A stretch of 64,000 bases of DNA from positions 1 through 64,000 of the forward strand of contig BPJO01000011.1 of NCBI GenBank assembly GCA_026004655.1, written 5' to 3'. Position 1 is the stretch's first letter; every line of letters begins with the position of its first letter. Under the pieces are notes generated by a model. That model ran no database searches, was not told where the DNA came from, and saw nothing but the letters and a program-made list of their open reading frames with translations. The translations under genes were made by a program, and so were the position numbers. Source of the stretch: Phycisphaerae bacterium (lineage in GTDB: Bacteria; Planctomycetota; Phycisphaerae; Tepidisphaerales; Tepidisphaeraceae). Below are positions 37,126 through 46,485 of the stretch, one piece after another.

Positions 37126-38301
37126 GACTGGCTCCTTGGAGATGAATGACTGTAAAAGGGCAAATCGACCACCCTGGCTTGCCTTAAGGCCCCCTCGGCG
37201 GGGACACGGACTTGTCGTCCGGTCTCGAAATGCGGTTTTTTTGAGAATCGCCAACGCGATCGCGGACTCGGACAAAATTGGGCTGATCGTGCTGCTGGTG
37301 ATCGCACCGATCTGGTTGTCCTGATCATCGAAGACGTGTTCGCCAGCGATCGGTAGCATGCCATTTTCGATTTTTAACCCGACCAATCGTCTTGCGATCT
37401 GACCTCGTGCGTACATCCTCGCAACCACTTCCTGACCCAGATAACAACCCTTGGTAAAACTCACCGCGCGGTCCAGAAGTCCCGTCTCGGCGGGCAACAC
37501 CCCTTGTGCTTTTGGGGTCGAATCATCGGAGACCGGTTTTTCACGAACCCCGGGTACCGAAGGCTCGGCTAATTCAAAATCGATCCCGAACAAAGGTGTC
37601 CCGGCTTCGATCCGACACGTGTTAAACGCCGCCCACCCGATCGGTCGTAAACGACGTTTTCCCGGTTCGATTTCCACAGAGTACCTGGTCTGAAGATGAT
37701 TCCAGATCATCGGCGCGTCTTCCGAGCGCATAAGGATGTGATACCCCGGCACGCCGCACGGATCGTTACGCCAGACCACCACTTCCCGACCAATTAACCT
37801 TCCGGTTTCAAAAACCCCTTCTTCCCGGAGAATCGTTTGTGCACCGGGACCATGAAGCCCGATCGGGTGATACCCGGGTTCGGGCAAATTGATCCGCACC
37901 TGCTCACTAAATACATATTTATCAAGCAGTTCCGCCAGCATCCGCGCCAGACGCGTGTCCACCTCCAACCAAGTCCGGTCGTCAAGCTCAATGACGTGCA
38001 AATCCAGTACCACGCGGCCTTTCAGGTTCAGCAAAAATGCGTAACAGGTCTGACCGGGGGTTAGTCCCCGTTTTTCCGACTTGCTCCAGACTTCCTGGGT
38101 TATCAGATTATTCAAGAACACATGACGATCCCGACCGGTCAGTTCCACCACGCTACGAAACGGTAAATCCATCATCCCACACGATTTGTGAATTGCAGCA
38201 TATTCCGCTTGAGGAGAACCGAAGGTGCTGACGATCTCTATCTGATCATAAAATTGTGTCTCAGCACGGGCTTGCTGATGCAACGATAGCAACGGGTTCA
38301 T
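37122..38301 (-). CDS. ygfZ: YgfZ/GcvT-like folate-binding protein, one frameshift
   Basis: About 392 residues. Acts in tetrahydrofolate-dependent maintenance of certain iron-sulfur enzymes. N-terminal GcvT-like barrel with LTGRDRHVFLNNLITQEV, TLLNLKGRV-type text (YAFLLNLKGRVVLDLHV) and the YgfZ signature KGCYLGQEVVARMYARGQ with its conserved Cys. The printed frame runs through the stop because of one extra base in the T7 run at 37236-37242 (A7 on the coding strand). With six A the C terminus reads LKKPHFETGRQVRVPAEGA and stops at 37122, which matches the family. The first gene of the ygfZ-ppk2-bpt operon. Confidence 0.88.
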
Positions 38302-38366
38302 ACCGAAAGTGTAGACGACGGATTCTGCTGCGTCGATCCACCGGGGTTGATATACTTTTCAAACAG

Positions 38367-39185
38367 ATGTCAAACCCCGACGATCAACCTCTTTATGACC
38401 CCGGCTCGTTCGATATTTCTCCCATCCTTTCCCGATGGAAATATGAACCGGGCACCATCACCGTACGACGGATCATCGGGGTCGATGGGAGACCCAAACT
38501 CCAGATGCGTGTAGAACTGGGCCTGTTGCAGATGGAAGAAACCGGACGTCCGGACGGCCTCAGCCCCCACGGTTTTGAATCTCTCCTGGAGTTTCACGAA
38601 AACCGACTGGCGGATCACAAAAAACGATACGGTGGGACGCCCCAAGGATTCGGGTTAAAACCTGAAGAATGCCAAAACCTCCGCGAAGAAGCCGCAATGT
38701 ACTACCAACGATATCTCGCGTTTTTTGTTCTTGGAGACTTCCCGTCCGTCGTCCGCGACACGACACGCAACCTCCGAGTTCTGGATTTGTGCAACCAATA
38801 TGCAACGGACGAGCAAGACCGATTCCTCCTCGAACAGTACAGACCTTATATTCTCATGATGCGTACCCGGGCCGAGGCGTCTATTCTCCTCAACCAGCAA
38901 AAATATCACCAAGCCTTGGACGTCATCAAACAAGGATTGTCCGATATCCGGGGTTTTTTCGAACGTTTCGGCCAACCCGAAGCCTTCGACCATAGCGAAG
39001 AAGTCAAAGTCCTCAAACGGTTTTCCCGCGAAGTTCGAAGAAAAATCCCCGTCGGACCGGTGGAACGTCTACAACGCAAACTCAAACGCGCCGTCGCGCA
39101 GGAACATTATGAGCAGGCTGCTTTGCTACGGGATCAGATCTCTGCGTTGTTGAATCAATCTCAACAAACTCGCCCTGGTCCCTGA
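38367..39185 (+). CDS. UVR-motif protein
   Basis: 272 residues from the ATG at 38367 (MSNPDDQPLYDPGSFDISPI); an upstream in-frame start at 38256 would overlap the divergent ygfZ gene and is rejected. The last 40 residues are a UvrB/UvrC coiled-coil (UVR) motif, LQRKLKRAVAQEHYEQAALL followed by RDQISALL. The rest is an all-helical, charged body that I do not recognise, with KLQMRVELGLLQMEETGRPD near the start. UVR motifs mediate contacts with the UvrA/UvrC machinery or with protein-arginine kinase McsB; the gene alone gives no hint which. The short ygfZ-UVR divergent gap is 65 bp. Confidence 0.78.
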   Translation: MSNPDDQPLYDPGSFDISPILSRWKYEPGTITVRRIIGVDGRPKLQMRVELGLLQMEETGRPDGLSPHGFESLLEFHENRLADHKKRYGGTPQGFGLKPEECQNLREEAAMYYQRYLAFFVLGDFPSVVRDTTRNLRVLDLCNQYATDEQDRFLLEQYRPYILMMRTRAEASILLNQQKYHQALDVIKQGLSDIRGFFERFGQPEAFDHSEEVKVLKRFSREVRRKIPVGPVERLQRKLKRAVAQEHYEQAALLRDQISALLNQSQQTRPGP

Positions 39186-39315
39186 ACGGCCTTGCAACAC
39201 GTTATGGGACATCGTTCCACTGTTGTATTTTCACCGGTGGTCAGGCATCCCCGCAAAACAAGGCACGTCGATACACCGGGTTTCTCGGACGGTTGTTCCT
39301 GATCGGAGGATTTCG

Positions 39316-39350
39316 AAAAACCTGTCGTACGGGGTTAACCGTACGACAGG
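39316..39350 (-). terminator. Rho-independent terminator
   Basis: 12-bp perfect stem CCTGTCGTACGG (39321-39332) / CCGTACGACAGG (39339-39350), loop GGTTAA. Read leftward it is followed by TTTTTCG. It closes the leftward gene cluster ending at 39397. Confidence 0.85.
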
Positions 39351-39396
39351 GGTCATCTTTACTCCAGCTCAGGTTGGAGGGAATTCGTCAAATCTC

Positions 39397-39795
39397 TCAC
39401 GAACCCCGGAATTTATGTCGGATGGATCGGATCGGTTCGACGAAAATGGCTTCGGCTAGTGCAACCCCAATGAGGATGACTCCCGGAGCACTGTCCTTGA
39501 GACTGATGACAAACCCTTCTTTGGGGTTACGAATAGAAATCCGATTTCGACGTGTTTCGTCGAACTGGATTGATGACCGCATCGTGGTCGAGCTGGTTTG
39601 GACCACGAACGCAGCATCTGACGGTCGAGTCACTTGTGTGGTCTTCTGATTCATACCTGACCTTTCCGGCTGACACATCCGGTGTGCAGCTCTCATAATC
39701 CGTACTTGCACTCGGCGAGCTTCCTCCGCAGAAAGCAAAACACCCGGTGCCAAGTCTCCAACCCCTTGTGTGTTGCTTTCAGGCAGCAAACACAT
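39397..39795 (-). CDS. Uncharacterised small protein with a C-terminal hydrophobic stretch
   Basis: 132 residues from the ATG at 39795. I do not recognise the family. It begins MCLLPESNTQGVGDLAPGVL, has an amphipathic stretch LSAEEARRVQVRIMRAAHRM, and ends with one hydrophobic segment (APGVILIGVALAEAIFV) and a basic tail. An internal ATG at 39654 (MNQKTTQVTR) with AGGT upstream would give an 85-residue product instead. A second reading: deleting one base in the A5 run near 39790 would fuse it to the preceding 60-residue protein as one 187-residue gene; given the error pattern of this window that is quite possible. A terminator lies 47 bases downstream. Confidence 0.5.
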   Translation of the reverse strand: MCLLPESNTQGVGDLAPGVLLSAEEARRVQVRIMRAAHRMCQPERSGMNQKTTQVTRPSDAAFVVQTSSTTMRSSIQFDETRRNRISIRNPKEGFVISLKDSAPGVILIGVALAEAIFVEPIRSIRHKFRGS

Positions 39796-39958
39796 TTTTG
39801 TTCATTCGTGCGGAAAACTTTGCACGACGGCCCTGACGCTCGAGTCGACGAATCGCGTTCTTCTTAGCAGCCAACGCCTTGAGAATCGTGATCTCGTTGC
39901 TGGGTGCGAACACTGCATCCTTGCTCCGTCGACTTACATAGGAATCCTGAACGGACAT
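39779..39958 (-). CDS. Small basic protein, 60 residues, unknown
   Basis: ATG at 39958 with AGAGAGG about 7 bases before it. The protein is helical and basic: MSVQDSYVSRRSKDAVFAPS, then NEITILKALAAKKNAIRRLE and RQGRRAKFSARMNKN. It has no cysteine or membrane helix and I recognise no family. Its stop overlaps the start of the following gene by 17 bases. It lies 79 bases after the degenerate receiver gene in the same direction and upstream of a shared terminator, so the three are likely co-transcribed. Confidence 0.5.
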   Translation of the reverse strand: MSVQDSYVSRRSKDAVFAPSNEITILKALAAKKNAIRRLERQGRRAKFSARMNKNVFAA

Positions 39959-40037
39959 GACACACCTCTCTGTCTGTAAAAGATCTCCACAACTCTTCCA
40001 CCCTGTTGCACCGTACAGCAGGGGTTTGCACACTCGA

Positions 40038-40446
40038 TCAAACGCCTTCATGCGCAGACATGTTCAAGACCAACGACGACCCGGACCGCCTGCGGATACT
40101 ACGAGCGAGTTCCAGCAGGTCATCCAATCCTTGTACCAGATCCAGAACCGCCAGCACGCCGTTACTCCTCGCCAACAATTCGTCTTCCGGGCGAATCGGG
40201 GAGGACCATGGGGTAGACACCAAGACCCACTTCACTTCCCGAGATCTTTCTCGCATTCGTCTCAAAAACTCGTTCAAAGACATGCTCAACGTCCCGACCG
40301 TGACCACCAGCAAATCGAACCGCATGAACCGTGCCAGTTCCAACGCTTGGTAGCCTGACTCGGCTTGCACGTATGTTCCGTCCGGACTGTCCGCCGGGAC
40401 AGGCAAAACCGATACATAGCAAACATGGGGATTCCAGTTCTGTCAT
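40038..40446 (-). CDS. Degenerate receiver-like (CheY-fold) protein lacking the phospho-acceptor, one frameshift
   Basis: About 136 residues. The frame joins an ATG at 40446 (MTELESP) to VCYVSVLPVPADSPDG by one missing base in the G run at 40427-40430 (C run on the coding strand). The order of segments resembles a receiver: a sensory stretch AESGYQALELARFMRFDLLV, then VTVGTLSMSLNEFLRRMRER, WVLVSTPWSSPIRPED and VLAVLDLVQGLDDLLELARS. At the place of the acceptor Asp in DLLVVD the sequence has Thr (DLLVVTV), and the Lys of the last strand is absent. A pseudo-receiver with a binding role is a fair guess. It begins a small leftward cluster. A GTG at 40476 is an alternative start. Confidence 0.6.
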
Positions 40447-40944
40447 TTGCTGTGTTGTCAGAGTTTTTAAAAACACCCGTACCTCACCACCTTAAATCGA
40501 GAAGTGAGACCGTTATGTTGCTAATGCACATCGCGTACCAAACCGGAACGGGTTCCGCAGAACTCGGATTAACTCGCAGTGGGATCTACACTTGCGTTTT
40601 TTCCTTCTTGCAAGCGGGGGCCGGATCCGATCGGTTAAAATAACCCATCTTTCTTCCGCAATATTTTTACAACTCTTTTATAATTAAACGCTTAAAAAAA
40701 TTGCGGTGATTCTGGTATGCGGTCCAAAATGAACCGGTCTTTCGTCAAGATTCGAAAAACCCCGTCCCGACAAAACCGTCTAGCCGGGATGAATCGGGGT
40801 GTACTAGCGAATCCAGAACTGAATCGGTGACCCGGTCCCGTGTCGAACGTCGAACACAGAATGGTATTGGTAAAAAACAGACAGGCGGGAATCGGAGATT
40901 CCCGGACCAAACTAAAAGAGAAGAATTGATCACCCGTGAGATGA
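40447..40944. other. 498-bp gene-free stretch
   Basis: Two overlapping leftward ORFs of 62-72 codons have no family text and no ribosome-binding site. What is present: a perfect hairpin GGGAATC (40887-40893) / GATTCCC (40897-40903), an AT-rich core with TATAAT at 40679-40684, and TGATCA (40927-40932) / TGATCA (40942-40947). The last overlaps the Rieske stop codon and, followed by a U-rich run leftward, may be a weak terminator. I see no RNA gene I can name. Confidence 0.45.
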
Positions 40945-41440
40945 TCAGGTCTTGGTCAACGGAATGAAGGCTTTGGGGTTGTCCCAGTCTTGTTCACCGA
41001 AACTTTGGGTGGTATCCACTTGAATCGTTCCGTCCTCTGCCAAGGTCACTGCGTAACGGGGCAAAGCAATTTTGGCTGGTCCTTCGGTGGGGGTTCCATA
41101 CTCGCTGAAAAAACTCTTGTGACAAGGACATCTCAACACTTTCTTATCCTGTTTGCGAAGTACGCACGATTTGTGCGTACAAATCGCACTCATGACCACC
41201 AGTCGGTCTTCCAGTCGGCTGATCATCACTCGGTTGGGTCTGAAATTGTCATAAAATCCCGACTGAGGATAATCCGACAGCTTTCCGATCGAAAACTGTT
41301 TCGGTGGCGTCGTTTTTCCGGGCTTTTTTATCATCCGAAGAGAATTCCTTGGAATCCTCCGCGCCCAACGCGCAACACGTACACGCAGCGGTGGCCATTA
41401 CCGTTAATCCGATCGCCTCTCGTCGGGTCAGTTCATTCAT
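40945..41440 (-). CDS. Exported Rieske [2Fe-2S] protein, one frameshift
   Basis: About 164 residues after removing one base in the T6 run at 41324-41329 (A6 on the coding strand). N terminus MNELTRREAIGLTVMATAAC has a twin-arginine-like TRRE start with a short hydrophobic segment, so a Tat-exported or membrane-attached protein. Cluster ligands are visible as AICTHKSCVL and RCPCHKSFFSEYG, the normal CxH...CxxH pairs. A basal GGAGG precedes the ATG by about 10 bases. No cytochrome b or other bc1 partner is in the window, so it may be a stand-alone periplasmic ferredoxin or a subunit of a complex encoded elsewhere. Confidence 0.88.
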
Positions 41441-41502
41441 CAGATACGCCTCCGTGATAAAGAGATTTTAGCTTTTACGTCGGTAAAGTATACCCGATGA
41501 TT

Positions 41503-43190
41503 TTATCGAAACACGTCCCCCTTGACCTTCGGATCTCGGGTCCATTCCGAAGGGTCAAGATACCCCCGTCGATCCGACCAGCTCGGCCAGACGTACATGA
41601 CCCCACCTTGGGCAAACGAGGTCGGACGACCTAACGACCAAGTGTTGGATTCGATCGTCCGAAATCCCGACAGGTCCTGGTCCGCAACATACACGTTGGC
41701 GGTCTGCGAAACACCGGGTCTGAGCCCCGGCGAAACATACGTATTTCGTAACAGACTGATTCCGTCCACCTTTCCGGTCACGAGCAGAAATCCACCGGTC
41801 TGACCCGGATTTTTCCCGGTGTTTTCAACAATCATTATGTTTTTCACACCACGTTCGTATTGTGGATCAAACCCGTCAATGATGATGCATCGTCCGTTTT
41901 CCACTTCAAACCTGTTTCCACGAATCATCACGTCCCGAAATCCCGTGCTGGACCTCGAGCGGGGCACCCAAAAATGTATTCTTCTCCACGACATAACAAC
42001 GGGACCGGTCTGATTTGATTTTCAACCCATCGGTCTTTCCCAACGGACCAATCGAACTAGGCCCACGGAAAGTGTTTTTCCCGTACATGGACGTATTCTC
42101 CTGCCTGAAGGTTGATCGCGTTTTTGGCTATGTCCTTGAACTCAGTACGGCAATGTTTGCTAGGTCATTTCCCTGGATCAACAACCGGCTGTACTGTCTT
42201 CCTCGGATGCAATGTTCGAACGTGCTGTTGTTGACCTGATTATTCAGAATGATCCAGTCGGTCCCTTCGATCCAAGTAAAATAACGTCGCAATCCGTCCT
42301 CGTTGGGGACTTTACATCTCTGGATCATGACACCCTCAGGACGGGCGTTTCCGTTAACCGCGTAGCTAACATTCTGAAACGTCACCTCCCGAATCACGAT
42401 CTGTTTTCCCCCTGCCACGATGCAATGAGGCAAAAATCCTGCGTTGGGATCGTTTCCGACCGCGGAATCAAACGCGACCTGTTCGACCACGAGTCCGACC
42501 GTCTGGTCTGAACAACGGATCAACGCCTCTATCGGTTTTTCTCCGACATATCGGATCACCGGAAGCGGAAGATTCGGGTCACCGTAAGCGCTGATCAGAA
42601 CCCGTTGACGCGGGAACAAAAAAGTTCCCGACACGTCGAACGTCTCCCCCCGTTTCAGAAGAATCTGAACGTCCTGATCGAACCGTGACCCGACGATCTG
42701 CAGGCTTTTCATCGGCCTGTGCACGGTCCCGTCATTGTCGTCCGAACCTTGGTTGCTGAGGTAAACAACTTTTCGTGTATCGGGTTGGATCCGAACGGTC
42801 TGGGTCCATGTCGTAACTTCACCCTGTGACGAAGTGGCTCGCAACGTGATCAAATAGTCCCCGGGTTTGTCGTAGACGTGTCCTGCGACAAACCCGACTA
42901 GTCGGTTGCTGTCCGAACCGGGGGTCCCCAAAGTCCCATTCAAACTCGGTGGTCAGCAGATCCAGTCCGAGGTCCAGACCATTGACCGTAACCAAAGCCG
43001 GGACCGTCGGATCGACCGACCGGATATGAAAAGTCGTTTGCGTCGCTGGCGAAACCTCATCAGGTGCAGAAACGAGCTTGTACCGTTGTACTTTACCGTT
43101 TTTCTCAATCGTCAGTGTCGCTCCGTCCCAGGTCGGTTCGTCAGCCAATACCCGGGATACCAGAACCAGAAGAATCATCATTACTTTCAT
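41503..43190 (-). CDS. Secreted PKD plus right-handed beta-helix protein, several frameshifts
   Basis: About 560 residues from the ATG at 43190 (MKVMMILLVLVSRVLA, signal peptide), with GGAGG about 11 bases upstream. A PKD-like domain (DKPGDYLITLRATSSQGEVT) is followed by a right-handed beta-helix: DRTVHRPMKSLQIV-type openings, VVEQVAFDSAVGNDPN, REVTFQNVSYAVNGNARPEG, NQVNNSTFEHCIRGRQYSRL and RDVMIRGNRFEVENGRCIII. The fold is that of pectate-lyase-like and surface-adhesin proteins. Frames change at least four times; one site is a G run near 42928. It is an extracellular carbohydrate-binding or -cleaving protein by fold only. The following Rieske gene is 62 bp away. Confidence 0.7.
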
Positions 43191-43392
43191 AAACACCAAT
43201 GCCTCCATATAGACACCGTTGTTGCGCGGATGTTGTTGAAGATTGTGTCGAACCCTGAAATTCGGACTGGAATTAAGGATCCGAACCCCATTTTGTCGCA
43301 TTGAGGTGTTGCGCGTACGCGGGTCGCGACTGGTCAATAAAATCGGATACATCTTGCATAACACCCCGATCGCGCAGATAGTGTCCGATCCT

Positions 43393-45304
43393 ATGAGCGA
43401 ACAATTTCCGATCGATCTGTCGAAACTCAAACCGTTGAAACTGGACCCCAAGGTCGAGAAACTCACTCCCGAACAACTTGCGGATCTGAAACACAACATC
43501 CAATTGTGTCGGGACGCCATCGTCTTTTTCACCGCTTTGGCCGGTGCCAAGGGGCTTTCCGGACATACCGGTGGGGCTTATGACACAGTCCCCGAAGTCT
43601 GCATCCTCCGCGCCTTTATCGAAGCCGGTGCGCCCATCGTTCCGATCTTTTTTGACGAAGCCGGTCATCGGGTGGCTACACAATATCTGCTTTCGGTCCT
43701 CGAAGGTCACATGCCGGCCGAAAAGTTGCTTCATTACCGCCAAGCCCATCACCACCTCCCCGGACATCCCGAACGCGGTTTCACACCCGGTGTGAAGTTT
43801 TCCTCCGGACGACTCGGGCACGTCTGGGCCATGGCCAACGGTGTCGCGATGGCCAATCCGGGAAAAAAGTGTGATCGTCCTTGGTTCAGACGGTTCTCAA
43901 ATGGAAGGAGACAATGCCGAGGCAGCCCGATTGTGCGTCGCTAACAATCTGAACGTCAAACTTCTGGTCGATGACAACAATGTTACCATCGCGGGACACC
44001 CCAACGAATACATGCCCGGTTATGACCTGACCCGTACCCTGTCGGGACACGGGATGAAAGTCGAAACGGTCATGGGCGAAGACTTCGAAGCGTTGTACAC
44101 CGATCTTGCCCGGGCCTTCCGTACCGACGGTGCGTATGCCTTGGTGATCAAACGTCCGATGGCGCCGGGAATCGAAGGAGCCGAAGGACACCCCCACGCT
44201 CACGAGGTCCTCAAAGCCGAAGTGGCCATCAAGTACCTGGAAAAACGAGGCGGATATCAATCCGCCATCGACATGCTCAAAAACGCCAAACCGTCCAAAT
44301 CCCCCCTGACATTCAAAGGTAGCTCAGGGGTGGGCAAAAACCGGGATGATTTCGGGAAAATCATCAACGAAATTCTGGAAAAAATGTCCCCCGAAGAAAG
44401 ACTCGCCAAGGTTCGGGTCTTTGATAACGACCTCGAAGGGTCCTGCGGGTTACATCATATCCGTAAAAAGTTTCCGGAAATTTTCGTCCGCGCGGGGATC
44501 ATGGAACGTGGCAATTACGCCGCCGCCTCCGGGTTCGGTTTCGAAAAAGGTCGACAAGGTATTTACGCCACCTTCTCGGCGTTTCTGGAAATGTGCATCA
44601 GCGAAATCACCATGGCCAGGCTGAATCAGGCCAACGTATTGGCCCATTTTTCACACTCCGGTGTAGACGACATGGCCGACAACACCTGCCATTTCGGAAT
44701 CAATTCTCTTTTTGCCGACGGCGGACTCGATACCGAGCACGGACCGGACAATACCCGACTTTATTTCCCTGCCGACCAACACCAGTTTGCCGCTTGTGTC
44801 AAAACCGTCTTCAACGATCCGGGACTTCGGTTCATCTTCTCTACCCGCGCACCGGTCCCCGATATCCTCGATGAATCCGGTCAACCGTTCTTTAAGGACA
44901 AACCCTTTACTCCCGGGAAAGATGATCTGATCAAGGACTCCAACGGTGGAGGGTACGTCGTTGCTTTTGGCGAAACCCTCTATCGCGCCTGGGACGCGGT
45001 CTTGAACCTGAATGAATCCGGGATCAAGGTCGGGCTGGTCAATAAACCGACCCTCAACGTCCTGGATGATCAGATGATGAAACGTCTGGCTAAAGCGCCT
45101 TTCGTACTGGTGGCTGAAGGGTTTAATGTCAAAACGGGTTTGGGTTCACGATTCGGCTCGGCGCTTTTGAAGTACGGGTTCTGTGGTAAGTACAACCATA
45201 TCGGGACTCATCTAGAAGGCTGCGGCGGGTTGTGGGAACAGATGCCTTATCAGGGTCTGGGTTCGGACGGGATCCAAAACGCCGTCAAATCGCTGGCCAA
45301 ATAA
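43393..45304 (+). CDS. tkt: Transketolase-family thiamine-diphosphate enzyme, one frameshift
   Basis: About 636 residues from the ATG at 43393 (MSEQFPIDLSKLK). The ThDP motif GSDGSQMEGDNAEAARLCVA continues to DDNNVTIAG. Ribose-handling motifs: GLSGHTGGAYDTVP, FDEAGHRVATQYL, LPGHPERGFTPGVKFSSGRL, and later FIFSTRAPVPDILDESGQPF and the C domain LVAEGFNVKTGLGSRFGSA. The family moves C2 units between sugar phosphates. The N-terminal part is clearly divergent from the E. coli TktA type (for instance GHTGG for GHPG), so a relative of transketolase with a different donor is possible. One frame change occurs at GGGAAAAAA near 43861. A terminator follows. Confidence 0.85.
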
Positions 45305-45337
45305 CCCGTCACTCCAAAACATTCTTTCTTTCCACGC

Positions 45338-45378
45338 GGGCACACGGATCGGAGGGTCTGTGTGCCCGACGACTTTTC
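45338..45378 (+). terminator. Terminator after the transketolase gene
   Basis: 9-bp stem CGGGCACAC (45338-45346) / GTGTGCCCG (45361-45369), extended inward by GATC/GGTC-type pairs, followed by ACGACTTTTCC on the plus strand. The T run is short and offset, so moderate strength. Confidence 0.6.
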
Positions 45379-45464
45379 CCCAACCCGGTTGTCCGACCAT
45401 CCGATAGACCAAAGGGTGTTAGTCGATCCAGGCACCCTGTTCATGAGGTTCAGGCGCGGACGTC

Positions 45465-45785
45465 TCAGAGACGGGCGTCTGGATCGATGGGATGGTCAAT
45501 GCCCGATTCAGACAATCGCGATGATGCAAAACCGCTTCGTAGCCTTTGTCGGTTCAAAGTAATCGAAGTCATTCTTTTACCCGATCGAACGGTTTTATCG
45601 ATCCGGACAAACCCCATCGAAGCCAATTTCCGGAGGTGAGTGGTCAGATTTCCGTCCGTCATACCTGTGACTCGGCGGAGGGTGACAAAATCCAAGGATG
45701 CTTTGCTGCACAAAGCAGTTAGAATGGTCAATCGACCGGGGTTGGTAATAACCGGATCAAACTGTATCCCTGTTGGATCGGACAT
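45465..45785 (-). CDS. Small winged-helix DNA-binding regulator
   Basis: 106 residues. A winged-helix domain of the MarR/ArsR-like HTH_34 type: NPGRLTILTALCSKASLDFV, recognition-helix region TGMTDGNLTTHLRKLASMGF, then VRIDKTVRSGKRMTSITL as wing. Such small proteins are common in bacteria; most are uncharacterised repressors. The start ATG at 45785 lies close to two direct repeats that could be its operator. It converges on the transketolase gene and is divergent from purE with about 150 bp between. Confidence 0.8.
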   Translation of the reverse strand: MSDPTGIQFDPVITNPGRLTILTALCSKASLDFVTLRRVTGMTDGNLTTHLRKLASMGFVRIDKTVRSGKRMTSITLNRQRLRSGFASSRLSESGIDHPIDPDARL

Positions 45786-45818
45786 AGGTAATAAACTACC
45801 TTAGATGCTTTAATCTGC

Positions 45819-45845
45819 AAAGTTATTTTCGTAAAAGTTATTTTC
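45819..45845. promoter_or_regulatory. Two 12-bp direct repeats upstream of the wHTH regulator
   Basis: AAAGTTATTTTC occurs exactly at 45819-45830 and 45834-45845, 15 bases start to start. The pair lies 34-60 bp before the leftward start codon, in the divergent region with purE. A tandem arrangement at one and a half helix turns is compatible with cooperative binding of two dimers, probably the adjacent regulator. Confidence 0.5.
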
Positions 45846-45938
45846 ATATCGCACTTTGGTTTTGGGATCTCCCCGTGTCGACTCGTTCACGTCGCACCGA
45901 TACTTCTGAACTGCCATTCGGGACGGGTTCGACATAGA

Positions 45939-46439
45939 ATGATCCGTATGCAACCACTTGTCGGGATTATCATGGGAAGTCAGTCGGACTGGGAAACGAT
46001 GAAACATGCGGATCAACTGCTCATCCAGTTCGGGGTAGCTCACGAATGTCGGATCGTTTCCGCTCACCGGACCCCGGATCTGTTGTTTCAGTATGCTTCA
46101 GAAGCCGCGGATCGAGGAATTCGGGTGATCATCGCCGGAGCAGGCGGGGCAGCTCACCTTCCCGGAATGTGCGCCAGCAAAACCCACTTACCCGTCCTGG
46201 GAGTTCCGGTTCAGTCCAAGGCCCTGTCAGGAATAGACAGTCTGTTGTCGATCGTTCAGATGCCTGCAGGGGTTCCGGTGGGAACACTGGCCATCGGGGA
46301 AGCAGGCGCCAAAAACGCTGCCCTCCTGGCCATCAGTATCTTGGCGTTGCAAGACCCGGATTTATCCCGAAAACTTCAACAATATCGTCTCGAGCAGACC
46401 CGGTCCGTGTTCAACATGTCGCTTCCTGATGCCCGATGA
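45939..46439 (+). CDS. purE: N5-carboxyaminoimidazole ribonucleotide mutase
   Basis: 166 residues. Class I Pur[59 protein letters not shown] and [20 protein letters not shown]. The catalytic His is in SAHRTP and substrate-phosphate binding in MGSQSD. It rearranges N5-CAIR to CAIR in purine synthesis, usually with PurK, which is not in this window. The start may be 45939 or the ATG three codons on. It begins a rightward run with nuoA and a glycosyltransferase, but the intergenic spacing (46 and 67 bp) does not prove one operon. Confidence 0.96.
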   Translation: MIRMQPLVGIIMGSQSDWETMKHADQLLIQFGVAHECRIVSAHRTPDLLFQYASEAADRGIRVIIAGAGGAAHLPGMCASKTHLPVLGVPVQSKALSGIDSLLSIVQMPAGVPVGTLAIGEAGAKNAALLAISILALQDPDLSRKLQQYRLEQTRSVFNMSLPDAR

Positions 46440-46485
46440 CGTTTGAATACAAGACCTCCGACCCGAAGTTGCATCCGGGCCCCAC

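Noticed and set aside
36319-38301. A 660-residue YgfZ-PPK2 fusion protein
   Set aside because: The join depends on seven A in the coding strand at 37236-37242. With six A, YgfZ ends normally at 37122 in ATGA overlap with a well-placed PPK2 start. The linker in the fused reading is out-of-frame text.
40692-40933. Leftward ORFs of 62-72 codons before the Rieske gene
   Set aside because: No ribosome-binding site, no family text, and the two overlap in different frames.
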